NCBI GenBank assembly: GCA_010405405.1
Contig: MU004236.1
Coordinates: 508,576-572,575, forward strand
Source of the DNA: Microthyrium microscopicum
Taxonomy: Eukaryota > Ascomycota > Dothideomycetes > Microthyriales > Microthyriaceae
Length of the DNA stretch: 64,000 nucleotides
Direction: 5' to 3'
A program made the position numbers and the translations under genes. Numbering within the stretch: position 1 is the stretch's first letter; every line of letters starts with the position of its first letter. The notes under the pieces were generated by a model, which did no database searches, had not been told where the DNA came from, and saw nothing but the letters and a program-made list of their open reading frames with translations. Below, piece by piece: positions 10,924 to 22,738 of the stretch.

Positions 10924-13900
10924 ATGCTTTCGCCTTCGGCTTACCACGATGCTCAGCTGGAGCAGGAGGAAGTGTACCCGTGCAAAGGATGCGGCGAGGT
11001 ATGACTTGAATTGTCTCTGGATAGACAAGAGGGTGAATGAGACATTGGCAGAACGTGCTGGTGGTCTCAGCCTCTGGTTCTTGGAGAGATCGCATGTCTG
11101 TCATTAGCTTGTGCTGACGATGTTCCACAGATTTTAGAGGAAGGCAAGGCCTTTGAACTTGGTAAGCAAATCATCTTTTCATCGTCTTTCTATGGATGGT
11201 TGTTGTTCTTTGGGCATCTCAAGATTCAGTTGGACAATGTGCTAGCGCCATTGCTCAAGTGCTCCTTCTCAACCTGTTCGTTGTTGCGGTTTGTCAACGA
11301 TGAGACCAACGACTTCCTCAATTGGCACAACACTACTCACATCCATCGTTCGCGCCTTCCTTTTTTCCTTCACAAAGGTCGCGCCTTCCTTCCTTTCATT
11401 TAGACAGCCATCGCGCCTTCCATACACTTCCCCGCTGTACTTGAGCCGCGACTTCTACTCAGACTCAACACCATGACCTCTACTTCTACTTCTTATTCCT
11501 TGCTTATCTTCTTTTCTCGCTAATATGAACCCTCTCCTAGCTGGCAACCGATGGCATATTGATTGTTTCCGCTGTAATACATGCAGTACTCTCCTTGACT
11601 CGGACGCGAACCTCCTTCTCCTCGGCGATGGTTCCCTAATTTGCAACAATTGTACATATAGTTGCAACGCCTGCGGAAACAAGATCGAAGATCTGGCTAT
11701 TCTCACCGGCGACCAAGCTTTTTGCGCCAGCTGCTTTCGCTGCCGCAACTGCAAGCAGAAAATAGAAAATCTTCGATATGCTAGGACTACTCAGGGTATC
11801 TTCTGCATGGCCTGTCACGAATCTGTTATTCAGAAAAGACGAAAGAATAGGAACAAGCACAAGCAAGCCAATCCCAGAACCGATGCGCTCGATAAAAAGC
11901 TCCCCGAGCTTCCCAAACCCGACATGCCTCCTAGTACCTTTTCTTCCGATGGCACCGAGCCTTCCCTCTCCGAGAACAAATCCGATCTAGATACTCTCGT
12001 CGACAGCGAATTCCCTCGCCCAGCCCAACCTCATCACGAACACTCGAACCATTCCACCACCGAAAGATCGACTGCATCAAGAGACGAGCCAAAGGGTATA
12101 TTCTCTCTTCAAGATTTCCAACAAACTCTGACCACATCAGACAACTTGACTTTGCCTGCAAGCACCTATCAAGGGTCTCAATCCACCCCTCAAACTCATT
12201 CTGGTCTTAGTGCTGCAGTGTACGACCCAGCTAATGAGCTCGGCGGTTTTTTCGTTCCTCTCGTGCTCGACCCTAATCCCCCAACGGCTTCATCCCCTCA
12301 TACTAATGGCCGTGATTACGATTCTCCCGCGTCTACCAACATGGTGAAAGCCAATGAATCGAAGCCAGTGTCCCGAGAGTACATGAATACTGCTGCTGCT
12401 TCGAACAATCGGCCAAGTAGAGAATACTTGCACGACGGTAGGCATCAGTCATCCCGGTCATCGTCTACCGAAGGAAAACCTCCCCTCAGCCCTCATATCG
12501 CCTATCAAGAAAAGACTCGACAATCATCAGATCATATCTCAGATCAAGCGCGAAAGCGTCCTCCTCCACCTGCCTCCCCTCATTCTGGAGATTCCACTGC
12601 ACCTTCACCATATCCACCTACCCAGAATGATTTCAAGCTTCAAGACGCACCCAAATCCAAGAAGAATGGATCACGTAGAAGCTCAAAAGACAATGCCCGA
12701 TCCCCACCAGTCGTATCACCTACGGATTCACATTCTCGAAACATGACTCCACAAATTGATATGCCGCTCACATCTTCTCCAATAGAATCGGAACACAAAA
12801 ACTCGTTCTACTCTGCGCCACAGGATTCTTATCCCGATCGATTGCCAAACGGAATACCGAATAGATCGAGAGATAGACCGCCACCACAACAACAAGTTGA
12901 ACGGCCACGGAGAGGTGATTCTTTGGCTGCTAATGTCGTCCGAAAAGAAGTGCCATCTTCTTCATCAAGTGTACCACATATTGCTGAACTCGGCCATGAT
13001 CGTAGAGGCTCATCCAATTCTCAAACGAACGGGGGATATTCAGCACCCAGACATGTGGAAAACGGTAATGCATCTAGACCAGCTCATGACGGTTCAAATG
13101 GGCGTGGGCCAGGTCGACCTAGCACTTCAGAGATTAAGTCTGGGTCAACCTTCACCGCTCCTAGGAATGCTCCTCAACCTCCGGGAAATCACAAGTCCGC
13201 AGACTCAAATAGCACAGCACCTAGCGATACCAGCACTTCACCCATTAATGCTACACAAGAAGAACATCGGAGAGAAGATGCACATGACCAGGGAGGAGTC
13301 CTACGTAAGATGTCCAACGCCGTACGCGGTCACGCTCGAAGTGTTAGTGACCGAGTGGTACCGTCACCGCGCTCTCAGAAGTGGGCAAGATCCCCCCTGA
13401 ATGGATCTGTAGACCTAAACAGTCCCACTTCCTCACTCAGTCCTGAACGTCGTACACCGGAATACCGCAGCCCAGACTCTCGAGACGAGAGTGCCGTTCT
13501 GAAAAGTCAACTTCGTCGCGCACAACAGCGAATTGCTGATCTTGAAGGAGAAAAGAACAATTTGCAAACGATATTAAACGGAGCACCCGACATGAATCAA
13601 CTAAACCTGTCTCTTAAAGAGAAGCGCTCTACCATGGCTATTCTGGACACTCAACGAGAAATAGTAGTCCGTGAATTGGAGGTCATGACGGAACACCTGA
13701 AGAGAGTTAAGGATTCTAATCAGCCTTTGGAAATGACGACATTCAAATCCGAGGTGATGAGCGATTTCGCTGGTTCTCTCAAGAGATTAAAGGATACTTT
13801 GACAGCAGAAATCGAGGGCCTCATTCAAAAGCGCAATGATCTCAACGTCGAGATTGATAACCTCGTTCGCATGAAAGACAAGGGCTTCCAGGAATACGAA

Positions 13901-15140
13901 AATCTTAGCAATCGCAATCAGCAACTTCACCAACACAATAATATGTTGGCTCAAAACATTCAAGAATCAATGAAGGGTAACAAACAGCAACCAAATGGCC
14001 TAGGTCTTTATATGGCGGGCAATGGCAAAGAGAAATCCGAGACCTCCGCCAACGATTTAAGACAACTTATGATGGACTCTACCACCACCTTCGGGCAAGA
14101 CAGTGAGCAGGAACCAGCTATCATAACTACACCACAGGTTGTCAAGATGAAGCAGACTAAACCCAACATGCTGCGCAAAGGTGGTGGTGGATTCAGCAAA
14201 ACGTTAAGAGGCATTCGAGGAGCACTTGCCTCGGATCGTAATGAGCGCGGTCCTATGACGACTGAAGGAATCGCCTATAATCAACACCAAGTCCCTCTTG
14301 ATGCGAATGCTGGAGCTCCTCGATCAGCGAACGAGCGCGGCAATTTCCGTGGCTTTTTTGGTGGGAGCGACAAGAATGGGCCTCGCCATCTGAAGAACCT
14401 TCAAAACAGCAGCAATCCAAACCTTGCTGCCGAGGCTGTGTCTCCATCTCGTAAGTCTACTATTCTTTTTGTCATGATCCCTAACACTAACAATATCCTC
14501 AGAACTGTTCGGCTCGGAATTATCTGCACGATGCGACTTTGAGAAGCGAACCATTCCATGCATTGTCGCCCGATGCGTTGAAGAAGTTGAACTACGAGGC
14601 ATGGATGTTGAGGGCATCTACCGCAAATCCGGTGGTTCTGGCCAAGTCAATCAAGTCAAATCTGGCTTTGAGCAGAGCAGCGAACATGACATTTCTGATC
14701 CAGAACTGGAAATCCATGCTGTTACCTCATGTCTCAAGCAGTACTTTAGACGATTACCCGTTCCGCTTATCACCTTTGACGTCTACGACTACCTATTGGA
14801 CGCCAGTCGAGTTGAGGATATCGACAAGCGTGCAGTCCGGATGCGCGAGGCGATTGATCGATTGCCAAAAGCTCATAGAGATTGTCTTGAATTTCTGATA
14901 TTTCATCTTGCTCGGGTTACTAGCCATGAGAAAGACAACTTGGTATGTGAATTCACGTCGAATAAAGACTTGCTTCTAACACTTGAATAGATGACTCCAC
15001 TGAATTTAGCGGTTGTTTTCGCGCCCACGATTATGCGACCCATCAGCATCGAGCGAGAGATGATGGACATGCAAGTCCAACGACAGGCCATACAATCCCT
15101 GCTCGAATTGAATAAGGTCATCTTCGAGACGGCGCCTTGA
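10924..15140 (+). CDS. LIM-domain Rho GTPase-activating protein
   Basis: Predicted cytoplasmic GAP that switches off a Rho/Cdc42-type GTPase at growth sites. The five exons are 10924-10998, 11131-11161, 11541-14450, 14503-14942 and 14991-15140 (3606 nt, 1201 residues). Two LIM zinc fingers lie at about residues 20-75 and 78-130 (CKGCG...WHIDCFRC...CNNC, then CNACG...CASCFRC...CMAC). A long Ser/Pro-rich, presumably disordered linker follows to about residue 650. A coiled coil covers about 660-830, and the RhoGAP domain about 1008-1195, with the arginine-finger segment GIYRKSG and a later LNLAVVFAPTIMR helix. This architecture matches yeast Rga1/Rga2 and Lrg1-like proteins; I cannot tell which subgroup. 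The internal ATG at 11525 is not the start, because LIM1 begins two exons upstream. Confidence 0.9.
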
Positions 15141-16076
15141 TAGCCAGATCAACCACCATCTAAACCCCAACTGGCTTTGCCGGTCCACATATCACCAACC
15201 TTTTCCAATACTTCTCTTCAGCACCTTCATTTCAGCGACCAGCAGGCTTGTCACTGGCCTCTCCGAATTCCCGTGTAGACTTGCTGTGGATATACCCATT
15301 TGCGTTTGCTTTCTTGCTCTCTTTTTCTCCTGGCTGTTGCTGACCCAAATTATTCCCGTACGAACTTTGTAACTCGAAAACTTTTTATCACCCCCAGTAT
15401 GCTATTGCTACTACCTTGCCAAATTCATTGACGACTTTACGCCACCCGGTCAGTACAGAGGGTTGATCTGGGCTTTGGACATATTTTTATAACTTGGACT
15501 CTTGACTGCACATTGATTGCACAACTGTGCGGAAGGCTCGAACTGGGATGCTCTGGTTCCGGGTTCGCTTCCATTGCTTTGCGTTGAGAAGGCTCAAAAG
15601 GAGGATGGAAGAACAGTGTTGACAATGAAGACTGAGGGGGTCGTTCGTTTGGACAACTTTCTTTCATGTCTCGTGTGTGTACATTACTTGCAGATGAAGT
15701 GAGAGATAGTTTGGATTCGAATCAAATGCGAATTTGACCGAGAATGTTCCTGTGCCGTGCTTTGACTTTTGAACTGTAACATCTTGATACAACTCCTTCA
15801 TTCTCACTTCTCCAGCTCAACCAACGGATCGCGCATGCCTTTTGCTGTTCAATGTGAACGCTTGAGTTGTTATGACTGCTCACAAGCGCTCTAGTGAAAA
15901 CTGACAGTCAAACGTCTCAAGCCTGATCCCTTATGTGTCAGTGAACCCCTATGGACTCATATCAACTGGACATCTTACTGACGTACCACTCAGCTGCCAA
16001 TATCACCTAGATTCCTAACCCTCCCATCAAAGACATATCATCAAAGCAGTATCATACACCACCTCTCCAACCCCAA
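15141..16076. other. Intergenic, no gene seen
   Basis: This is the 3' flank of the LIM-RhoGAP gene followed by the upstream region of the small gene at 16,077. The region just before the ATG is C/A-rich (ACCACCTCTCCAACCCCAA), a common fungal leader pattern. Confidence 0.4.
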
Positions 16077-16502
16077 ATGCCAACATACACAACCCTCTCC
16101 ACAATCGACGACTGGACCCGCTGGCACGCGCAAACCATGCGCTTCGCCCAATCCCGCTGTATAGAAACATACCTCCTCTCCACTGATACTACTTACTCAT
16201 CTACCGCGGATCCATACTTACATCTTCCAGCATTACCAAATCTCGGCGATGCGCCGAATGATATTGGACTGATGTATCGAGATTATCGGGCACGAGAACT
16301 AAGGCGTGAGCTGGGCGAATTGAGTGAATTGATGCTGGATACAGTTTGTGAAGAATGTAGGAGGAAGGCGGGCGTGTATATGACGCCGGCGGAGATATAC
16401 CATGCTGTTATGCGATGGGCGTGGTTCGATGGTGGAACGACGAGAAAAGGAGTAGATGGGACGCCGAGCAATGGCGTGCATGATCAGAAAGGAGTTCTGT
16501 AG
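16077..16502 (+). CDS. Small hypothetical protein, 141 aa
   Basis: This is an uninterrupted frame from an ATG preceded by CCCCAA. It starts with a Thr/Trp-containing helix-prone segment and has a helical middle with two cysteines spaced CEEC, ending in a short Gly/Thr-rich tail. I do not recognise the family; the composition resembles small conserved ascomycete proteins. The strong third-base C bias in the first half supports coding. It is convergent with the DnaJ/TPR gene, leaving about 260 bp between the two stops. Confidence 0.6.
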   Translation: MPTYTTLSTIDDWTRWHAQTMRFAQSRCIETYLLSTDTTYSSTADPYLHLPALPNLGDAPNDIGLMYRDYRARELRRELGELSELMLDTVCEECRRKAGVYMTPAEIYHAVMRWAWFDGGTTRKGVDGTPSNGVHDQKGVL

Positions 16503-16762
16503 AGAGGAGATGATCAAGCGGGATGAATACTGAAAGGGAGGTCTATTGTAGGAAGATGGTCTATTGAGGAACAAGTTGAACAGCCGCCTTGATATAACAA
16601 ACAAGCAAGACGAGTCTCTATACAACAATACATCCTGGAAATCCAGCGCCATAACCATGCAAGACAGAGGAATGAATGCATTACCACATCCAGAAACGCT
16701 GCAGCAACTTCTCCGTTGAACTCTGCCAACAATCATTACTAGAACGCTCTCCCGGCGTCACC

Positions 16763-19074
16763 TCATTGGAACTGGAACCCGCCGGGAAACCCTCCACTAC
16801 GCGACCGGCCATTAGCTCCGCCTGCACCAGGGAATCCGCCCGCACCACCGAATGGATTTCCACCGCCGCCGCCAAACTGCGAGCCACCAAAGGGAGATCC
16901 GCCGCCGCCAAAGCTGTGTCCTCCGCCTCCACCGCCAAAACCACCAAAGCCACCTCCTCCGCCGCCGCCGCCCATCATGTTGAAGAGTACGCTTGGATCG
17001 ATGTTCATGTGGCCTGGATGGCCGCCGAATCCACCGCCGCCGCCGAACATTTCGGAGGGATCGATGAGATCTTCGCCAGAGTCGTAGCGAGCGCGTTTTC
17101 TGGGAGTTGTTAGCTAGTGGTTGTGAACGGGGGCAGGGAAGTAACATACTGAGGATCACTAAGCGTCTCATATGCCTCGTTCACGTCCTTGAAGCGCTCA
17201 GCCGCGTTTTCATCGTCGGGGTTTTTGTCAGGATGGTGCTGCAGTGAACACTTATGGTATCCCTTTTTGATTTCAGACGAGGAAGCGTCTTTGGTAACGC
17301 CTAAGATCTTGTAGTAATCTTTACGGAGGGCCTTCTTCATCTCGAGTTCGGCATTACGAATGTCACGCTGAATGCCGGGTTCGCTGGGATTGTTTTCTTG
17401 CACGGACTTGTATTCACGAACAGCGGATTCCCAGTCGCCAGATTCGCCATAAGCTTTGGCGAGGGTTTTGCGGGCTTTGGTGTAGGATGGGTCTAGTTCG
17501 AGGGCTTTTTCACAGTCTGCGATTGCGGATTTTGCTTGGTTGAGCTGTGAGATGTTAACTTGTTGTGAGTAAAGAAAAAGCTGAAAATTCCATGCTTTCT
17601 AGATCAAAGTTACATACCTTGGTATAACACATTGCTCGATTTTGAAGAATCTTTGCGTTTGTGGGTTTGTTGGTAGAATCGACGTCAAGCGCTTGCGAAT
17701 AGAAATCAACAGCTTCTTGATATCGACCTCTCTTGAAGAAGTCGTTTCCTTCGGCCTTTAGCTTATCAAGCTTTTGTACCATTCGCAGATATCTGACGGC
17801 CTCTCTATAATCTGGATCGCAGCTTAGAGCCTGTCTGAAGTGCAGAATCGCCTTGTCGTTTTCTCCCTGACCATACAGAACTCGACCCCTCAATACTAGT
17901 GCTTCCGGGTCCTGATTGTTGTTCCTTAGTAGTGACATGGCAACGTTTTGAGCTTCGCCTAGTGAATTGACATTGCCCATTTTCAAATATGCCTCACCAC
18001 GCATAAGCTTCCACCGACGTGGCTTGTCGACTGCAAAGCCTAAACCTCGCTCAGCCTGATCGAGAGCATGAAGAACCATAGATCCAGAAGCGTCTTTTAG
18101 AAATGATTCGGCCTGAGTCAGATGTTGTAGCATTTGTACAGCTGGTGCTCGATCTTTAGCCGATGCTGGTGGCTGTATTGAGTCGTATATTGCTATTGCA
18201 TCTTGTGGTCTGCCCAAGCCTGTGTAAATTCTAGCCAGTCGGACAAGAAATTTGGGATTATTAGGTTCGAGCTCGTCTGAACGTTTCGCATCTTCTAGAG
18301 CCTGATGATATTGATGCGCGGACATATGGGCAGCCGCGCGATTGGCATAGTAGGTTGAGGTCTGAGGATTTGCCTCAATGGCTAGAGGCAAAATTAGAAC
18401 ATGTTTACAAAGTGGCCGTATCAGGCTGTGGCAAACTTACCCTTGGAATACTCCTCAATGGCTTTGGCATATTCCTTTGCCTTGAAAAACTTATTTCCAG
18501 CGGTTTTGTGGGCTTCTGCATCAATTGGATTGTGGATGGGTAACGGGCTTGTTGGATGTAGGTGTGGTGGGACAGGGGGTCGATCGTCGGGAAATGGTGA
18601 GCTTGCGTATCCATTTGAAGGAGTAGTAGGCGCGCTTGAAGCTGGAGGAGAGTTTGTTTGACCTCGCTCTGGATCGCTAGCAGGAGGCTCGCTAGAATTG
18701 GCCGACATGGCCGATAGTGCGGAACGACGAAGTTCTGGAGGGAGATTGAGAGGATGGGTGGTTTCTTTGTCGTATCTTGCAGAAGAACGCTTTGATTTTG
18801 TAGGTTTAGAGGATTTGGAAGGAGACTTGGTAGGCGATTTTGGAGGAGACTTTGTGAGATATTTGGGTTTGGTGGAATCCGAAGATTTGGTAGGAGATCG
18901 CAAGCGTTCTTTGTCGTGTGAGCTGCGTTGAGAAGAGGTTGAAGGCTGCTTTTCCGGGCTAGCTGGCGGGCTGCGCAGGTCGCTCGAATCTTGGGAGGGC
19001 AGTTCAGTTGTTGTGGTGGTATTGATGGGCTTTGTTCTCGAGGAGGATTTTGAAAAGAGTTTAGGCAGGACCAT
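16763..19074 (-). CDS. TPR and J-domain co-chaperone (DNAJC7-like)
   Basis: Predicted Hsp70/Hsp90 co-chaperone of 709 residues. The four exons are 19074-18441, 18381-17618, 17544-17150 and 17099-16763 (2130 nt). Residues 1-180 are a Ser/Pro/Lys-rich, probably disordered head with repeated KSPTKSP-like units. TPR repeats follow from about 190 to 530 ([61 protein letters not shown] and others). The J domain lies at about 545-610 with the invariant HPD in [10 protein letters not shown], which is needed to stimulate Hsp70. The tail is a Gly/Phe-rich region ending in GGFQFQ. The order TPR then J domain is that of human DNAJC7 (TPR2). Confidence 0.92.
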
Positions 19075-20189
19075 GTCTTTTCAGATCTGGTGGAATAGAC
19101 AGGCAAGACAGGCTAAAGGGCTCGAAGCTAGAGATTGTGGAGCCTAAGGACGAGAATTGTTGGTTCCCGCAAACGGCAGTGTGGAACCAGAGAAGGAGAG
19201 CAGTGTTTTTTTGGGTGGTGGTTTGGCTTGGTTTGGGTGTGCAGCGGCCGCACAGCAAGCAATCCCTGGCTTGTCTTTTCTTTCTATGACCTTCTAGAAT
19301 CTCGACTTTTGACTGGTCAACTTTTATGTAGCGGCTCCAAAGATTTAGGATTCCAGGATCTTGGTTTGATATCTCTGATTCCAACAAGCACCTCAAAATG
19401 CTGTCGAATGCTATCAAAAGGATTGATTGCTTCTCTGGGACAATCTGGAGACAATCTGGAGATTGCAATGGTGTTGAAGTTGAATCTGCAGTAGGCAGGT
19501 GCGCGGTAAATGTGAGGCAACAGCGGGGGTTGTTCTTTCCTCAATCAAAGTCGTGAGATACACTTGCCTAAATCTGCAATCGGTCAGGGACGATTATGGC
19601 TGTTGATCGCGATTGCCCTGTCGAGCTCTTGAATAATGCGATTGACTTATTCTGAAGGCTCCAAAACTTTGAAAGGTATTCAAAAGCTCCTTTACTTACA
19701 GTGGGGAGCGTATTGTTGTTGTATATTTTTTGGCCCGTCTGCATCCTCCAACCACTTTCATGCAATTGCCTCTGCGCCATTTCATGATTGGCTGCGATTC
19801 ACTTCTTGTCCACGAATGGCCTCTGATCAGCTGTGAGCGCCAACCTCATCTTACTTTACAACTTCTCATATTGGCCCATAAAAGGGGTCGGGCTCGTTGT
19901 TGTCTTTGCATGCTACCTAACTCACTACGCAGTATTCGTTCCTCTGCGCTGGGAATCTCTTAACAACATGTCGCAGCATATCAGGATGTCGAGGAGGCGC
20001 TGAAAGCCGATGATTGTTTGGGTAGTGTCAAGCAACCTTAGCCATGTCAACATTCAATTGATCATGTCGCCGCAAAGCAACGCTGATACGTTGTCTGCCA
20101 TCCTAGGCCAACGGACCAGACGATCTTTGGGAAAGACCAGAGAATTTTAACAATACCTTAAGCTCCGAGCCACTTGAAATTCCGCTAGC
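19075..20189. other. Promoter of the DnaJ gene and decayed flank
   Basis: The first few hundred bases should be the promoter of the DnaJ/TPR gene. The part after about 19,970 runs into the 5' end of the HET pseudogene, where no reliable start can be fixed. No other gene is supported. Confidence 0.4.
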
Positions 20190-22520
20190 GAAACTTCAAC
20201 ATTTAAAGCAACCTCTTCTGCTATAGAATCTACTCTGGAGAATGTCATTCTCGGTGAAAGTCGCACCTATGAAGCTCTATTATATGTCTGGGGCAACTCC
20301 ATATACTCAAAAAGGAATGTCCTGAACGGATCTCCCTGTTATATCACGCCAAACTTCCATCTAGTCCTACTTCATCTGCGCCATGAAGACAAGGAACGCA
20401 TTCTTTGGATCGATGCTTTCAGTATCGATTAAGAGAATGTACAAGAGAGGAATCTACAAGTAGGTCGCATGCGGGAGATATATACGAACTGTTTCCTCCA
20501 TTTGCTATGGCTAACAATGGACAGAACATGGGAGGAGGACAGTCCCGACATGTACCGTGGGATGGATATCATCACCAAGAGGAGCGCCTTGTTTGAAAAG
20601 GCAAATGAATCGTCTGGGTCGAAATATATTGGCGTTGCTTTTGAGGCACATTGAGACTGGAGTGATCATGTGGCCGTGGGCGAAGTTCTGATGTGGCCGA
20701 AAATATGGTCTCGAGTCTGGATTATCTAGGAGATGAGCTGCGGTACATCTTATCGTTTGACATCTCATGATTGTCATAGAGTTGTTTTCGTTCAAACACA
20801 GTCTCGCATGACTTGAGCTATTTGGCTCTGCAAATCGGCCATTGCTACGCTTTATCAGGCAATGTTTGTCCACTATCCCATTTGCTATTGGCAGAACAAG
20901 ATCTTTCCGAGGTCCCCCTTTATATCTTCATCGTTGATGCTCTACTTATCTAACGAATCTCAGCTCCAAAAGTCAAATTAGTATCGCGCAATGCTACACT
21001 AGATTGGGATATCATCGAAAAAGCCATTCCAGACCACACGGATGCCACTAGTACCTCTCACAAAAGCCCGGACAGCCCGGACACGTTATCACTTGTTCTG
21101 TCCAACTTCCAGGTCATGATCAAAGCCCAAAGACACGTATACTTGGAGCTGCTCACGGGCGAAAAATCTTCTAGTCTCCTAGACGTCCTAACCAAGTTCT
21201 GTTTCCCAAACGCAACCAATCCCAGAGATAATGTATATGCTCTCTTCGTGTCTGACCGATTGGGCATCGAGATTGACTACAGCAAAAGCGTTACGGACAT
21301 GTATATCGATGTTGCTTGTAGAATAATCAATTTCATGGAGAACATAGATATGATCTGCAAAAGTCCATGGCCAGCAGCTGACAATCGAGCACTGCGGATT
21401 GATATACCATCGTGGTGTCCGGACTTCTTTGCCCACGGAGAAACACTTTTCCTATTTGCTCAACACAACCTCTATGACTGCAAAGCAGAGCCCCTAGCTC
21501 GCCTGTCTCACAGCGATATTGAGGCTGATCATGCGATCTTTGAAGTACGTACCTAGACAGGCTGCGAGGAAGCAGTTGAAGTGGCCGGATTTGAAATGTG
21601 TACCGTAGCGCGCGAGGGGGAGTAAAGGAAATTTACTAGTGATCGTCCTGTTAAGCTTCTAGACTAGAAAATGTATATTCTACAGAGAGGTACAATCGAT
21701 GCCGCTTTCTAAGAGAAGATACCTATTTTAGAAAACCTATATTTTCTGTTCAAAAAAGCATTTTCTGAAAAAACTATGTTTTAGCTATTTTTTAGCTATG
21801 TCATAGCTATAAAGAGGGGCAAAAAAATCACTATAGAATTCAATGAAGGATTAAGAGAGCGAGATAATTAGCAATAAATACTTTTTTTTTAAATTACAAT
21901 TTGAACTACAAAGGAGGCTAGATCAATACGCTATAGCTTAGTCAGGCGAGGCATAATTACGGCTTAGATTTACTAGGATAATCACAATTACTAAATCGAA
22001 ATTGCGGGGCAAATGTATATATCTAAGCAACTTTTTAGCCTCTCCTTTTAGAGCCTTCGTTCCTTCTAACATGCTATCGTACCTTCTTTATCTTTAGTCG
22101 TAAGTGCTTTTATTCACAGAACATAAGATCTAGTCAAGACATCATATTCTAGAGAAGAATAGGCTTCTAAAAGAAGTTCAAAAGGTAATGTAGTTTCATC
22201 AAAAGATCAAGTCCTTTACTCCCCCCTCCACGCTACGGTAGGTAGATATGCTGCGGATGTTTGTAAAGGATTGGTGGTTTTGCCTTACTAAAGGGGGTTT
22301 GTTTACAATGGTGCCGGATAGAGTGAGGAAACATGTCGTTGCTGTGTTGGATGGTGGAATGGTTCCTGTCATACTGCGGCCGGTAGTTGGGGGTACTTTG
22401 ACTGATACGGTAAGCAGAGTGAATGCTGCGCTTGAAAGCCCGAATCACGCTCCGTCTGAAGACAGATATCAGGTCGTTAGGGGGTGCTTATGTGCATGGC
22501 TTCATGCGGTTCGATAAGGA
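20190..22520 (+). pseudogene. HET-domain gene relic, interrupted by a TIR element
   Basis: Remains of a heterokaryon-incompatibility (HET) protein. A recognisable N-terminal HET core reads YEALLYVWG..., LNGSPCYITPNF, LLHLRHEDKERILWIDAFSID and ENVQERNLQVGRM. A second core part reads KIWSRVWII-stop-EMS, and a later segment contains NATNPRDNVYAL and IDYSKSVTDMY. Three stops lie in one frame: TAA at 20430-20432, TGA at 20652-20654 and TAG at 20727-20729. Each is one C-to-T change from the residue the family normally has (Gln, Arg, Gln). The gene is then cut at 21601-22240 by an inserted element. The C-terminal part resumes after it (LFTMVPDRVR..., LDGGMVPVILRP), with a +1 shift in a G run near 22480-22484 just before a YVHGFM motif. 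HET genes normally trigger cell death after fusion of unlike strains. This copy cannot be functional. Confidence 0.88.
21601..22240. mobile_element. RIP-degraded TIR element inside the HET relic
   Basis: The ends are 29-bp imperfect inverted repeats (25 of 29 matching), beginning TACCGTAGCG and continuing into a G-rich tract then AGTAAAGGA. The outermost TA pair fits a TA target duplication, as for Tc1/mariner-type elements. The interior is very AT-rich with repeated TAGCTAT motifs and has no usable open frame. The HET coding sequence continues on both sides, so the boundaries are well defined. At about 640 bp it is either a MITE or an internally deleted transposon. Confidence 0.85.
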
Positions 22521-22738
22521 GTTTCTTAAGGATTTTGGCGCAAAAGAGCAGAATTTCGTCCTAGCATAAAATAAGGGTAACAAAATCTGACAGTCTTCAA
22601 AGAGCTCAATCGTACATGTCAATTCCAATAAAGGATTGATTACACCACATCTTCTGATTCCATTTCAATCAATGGATTGCTCAGCTCCTAATAAGTCATG
22701 GCATATTTCTTTGGCGAGAATCATATGGTCTCATATGT

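Noticed and set aside
11525-14542. Single-exon reading of the LIM protein starting at 11,525
   Set aside because: It loses the first cysteines of LIM1 and the RhoGAP domain; the five-exon model restores both in frame.
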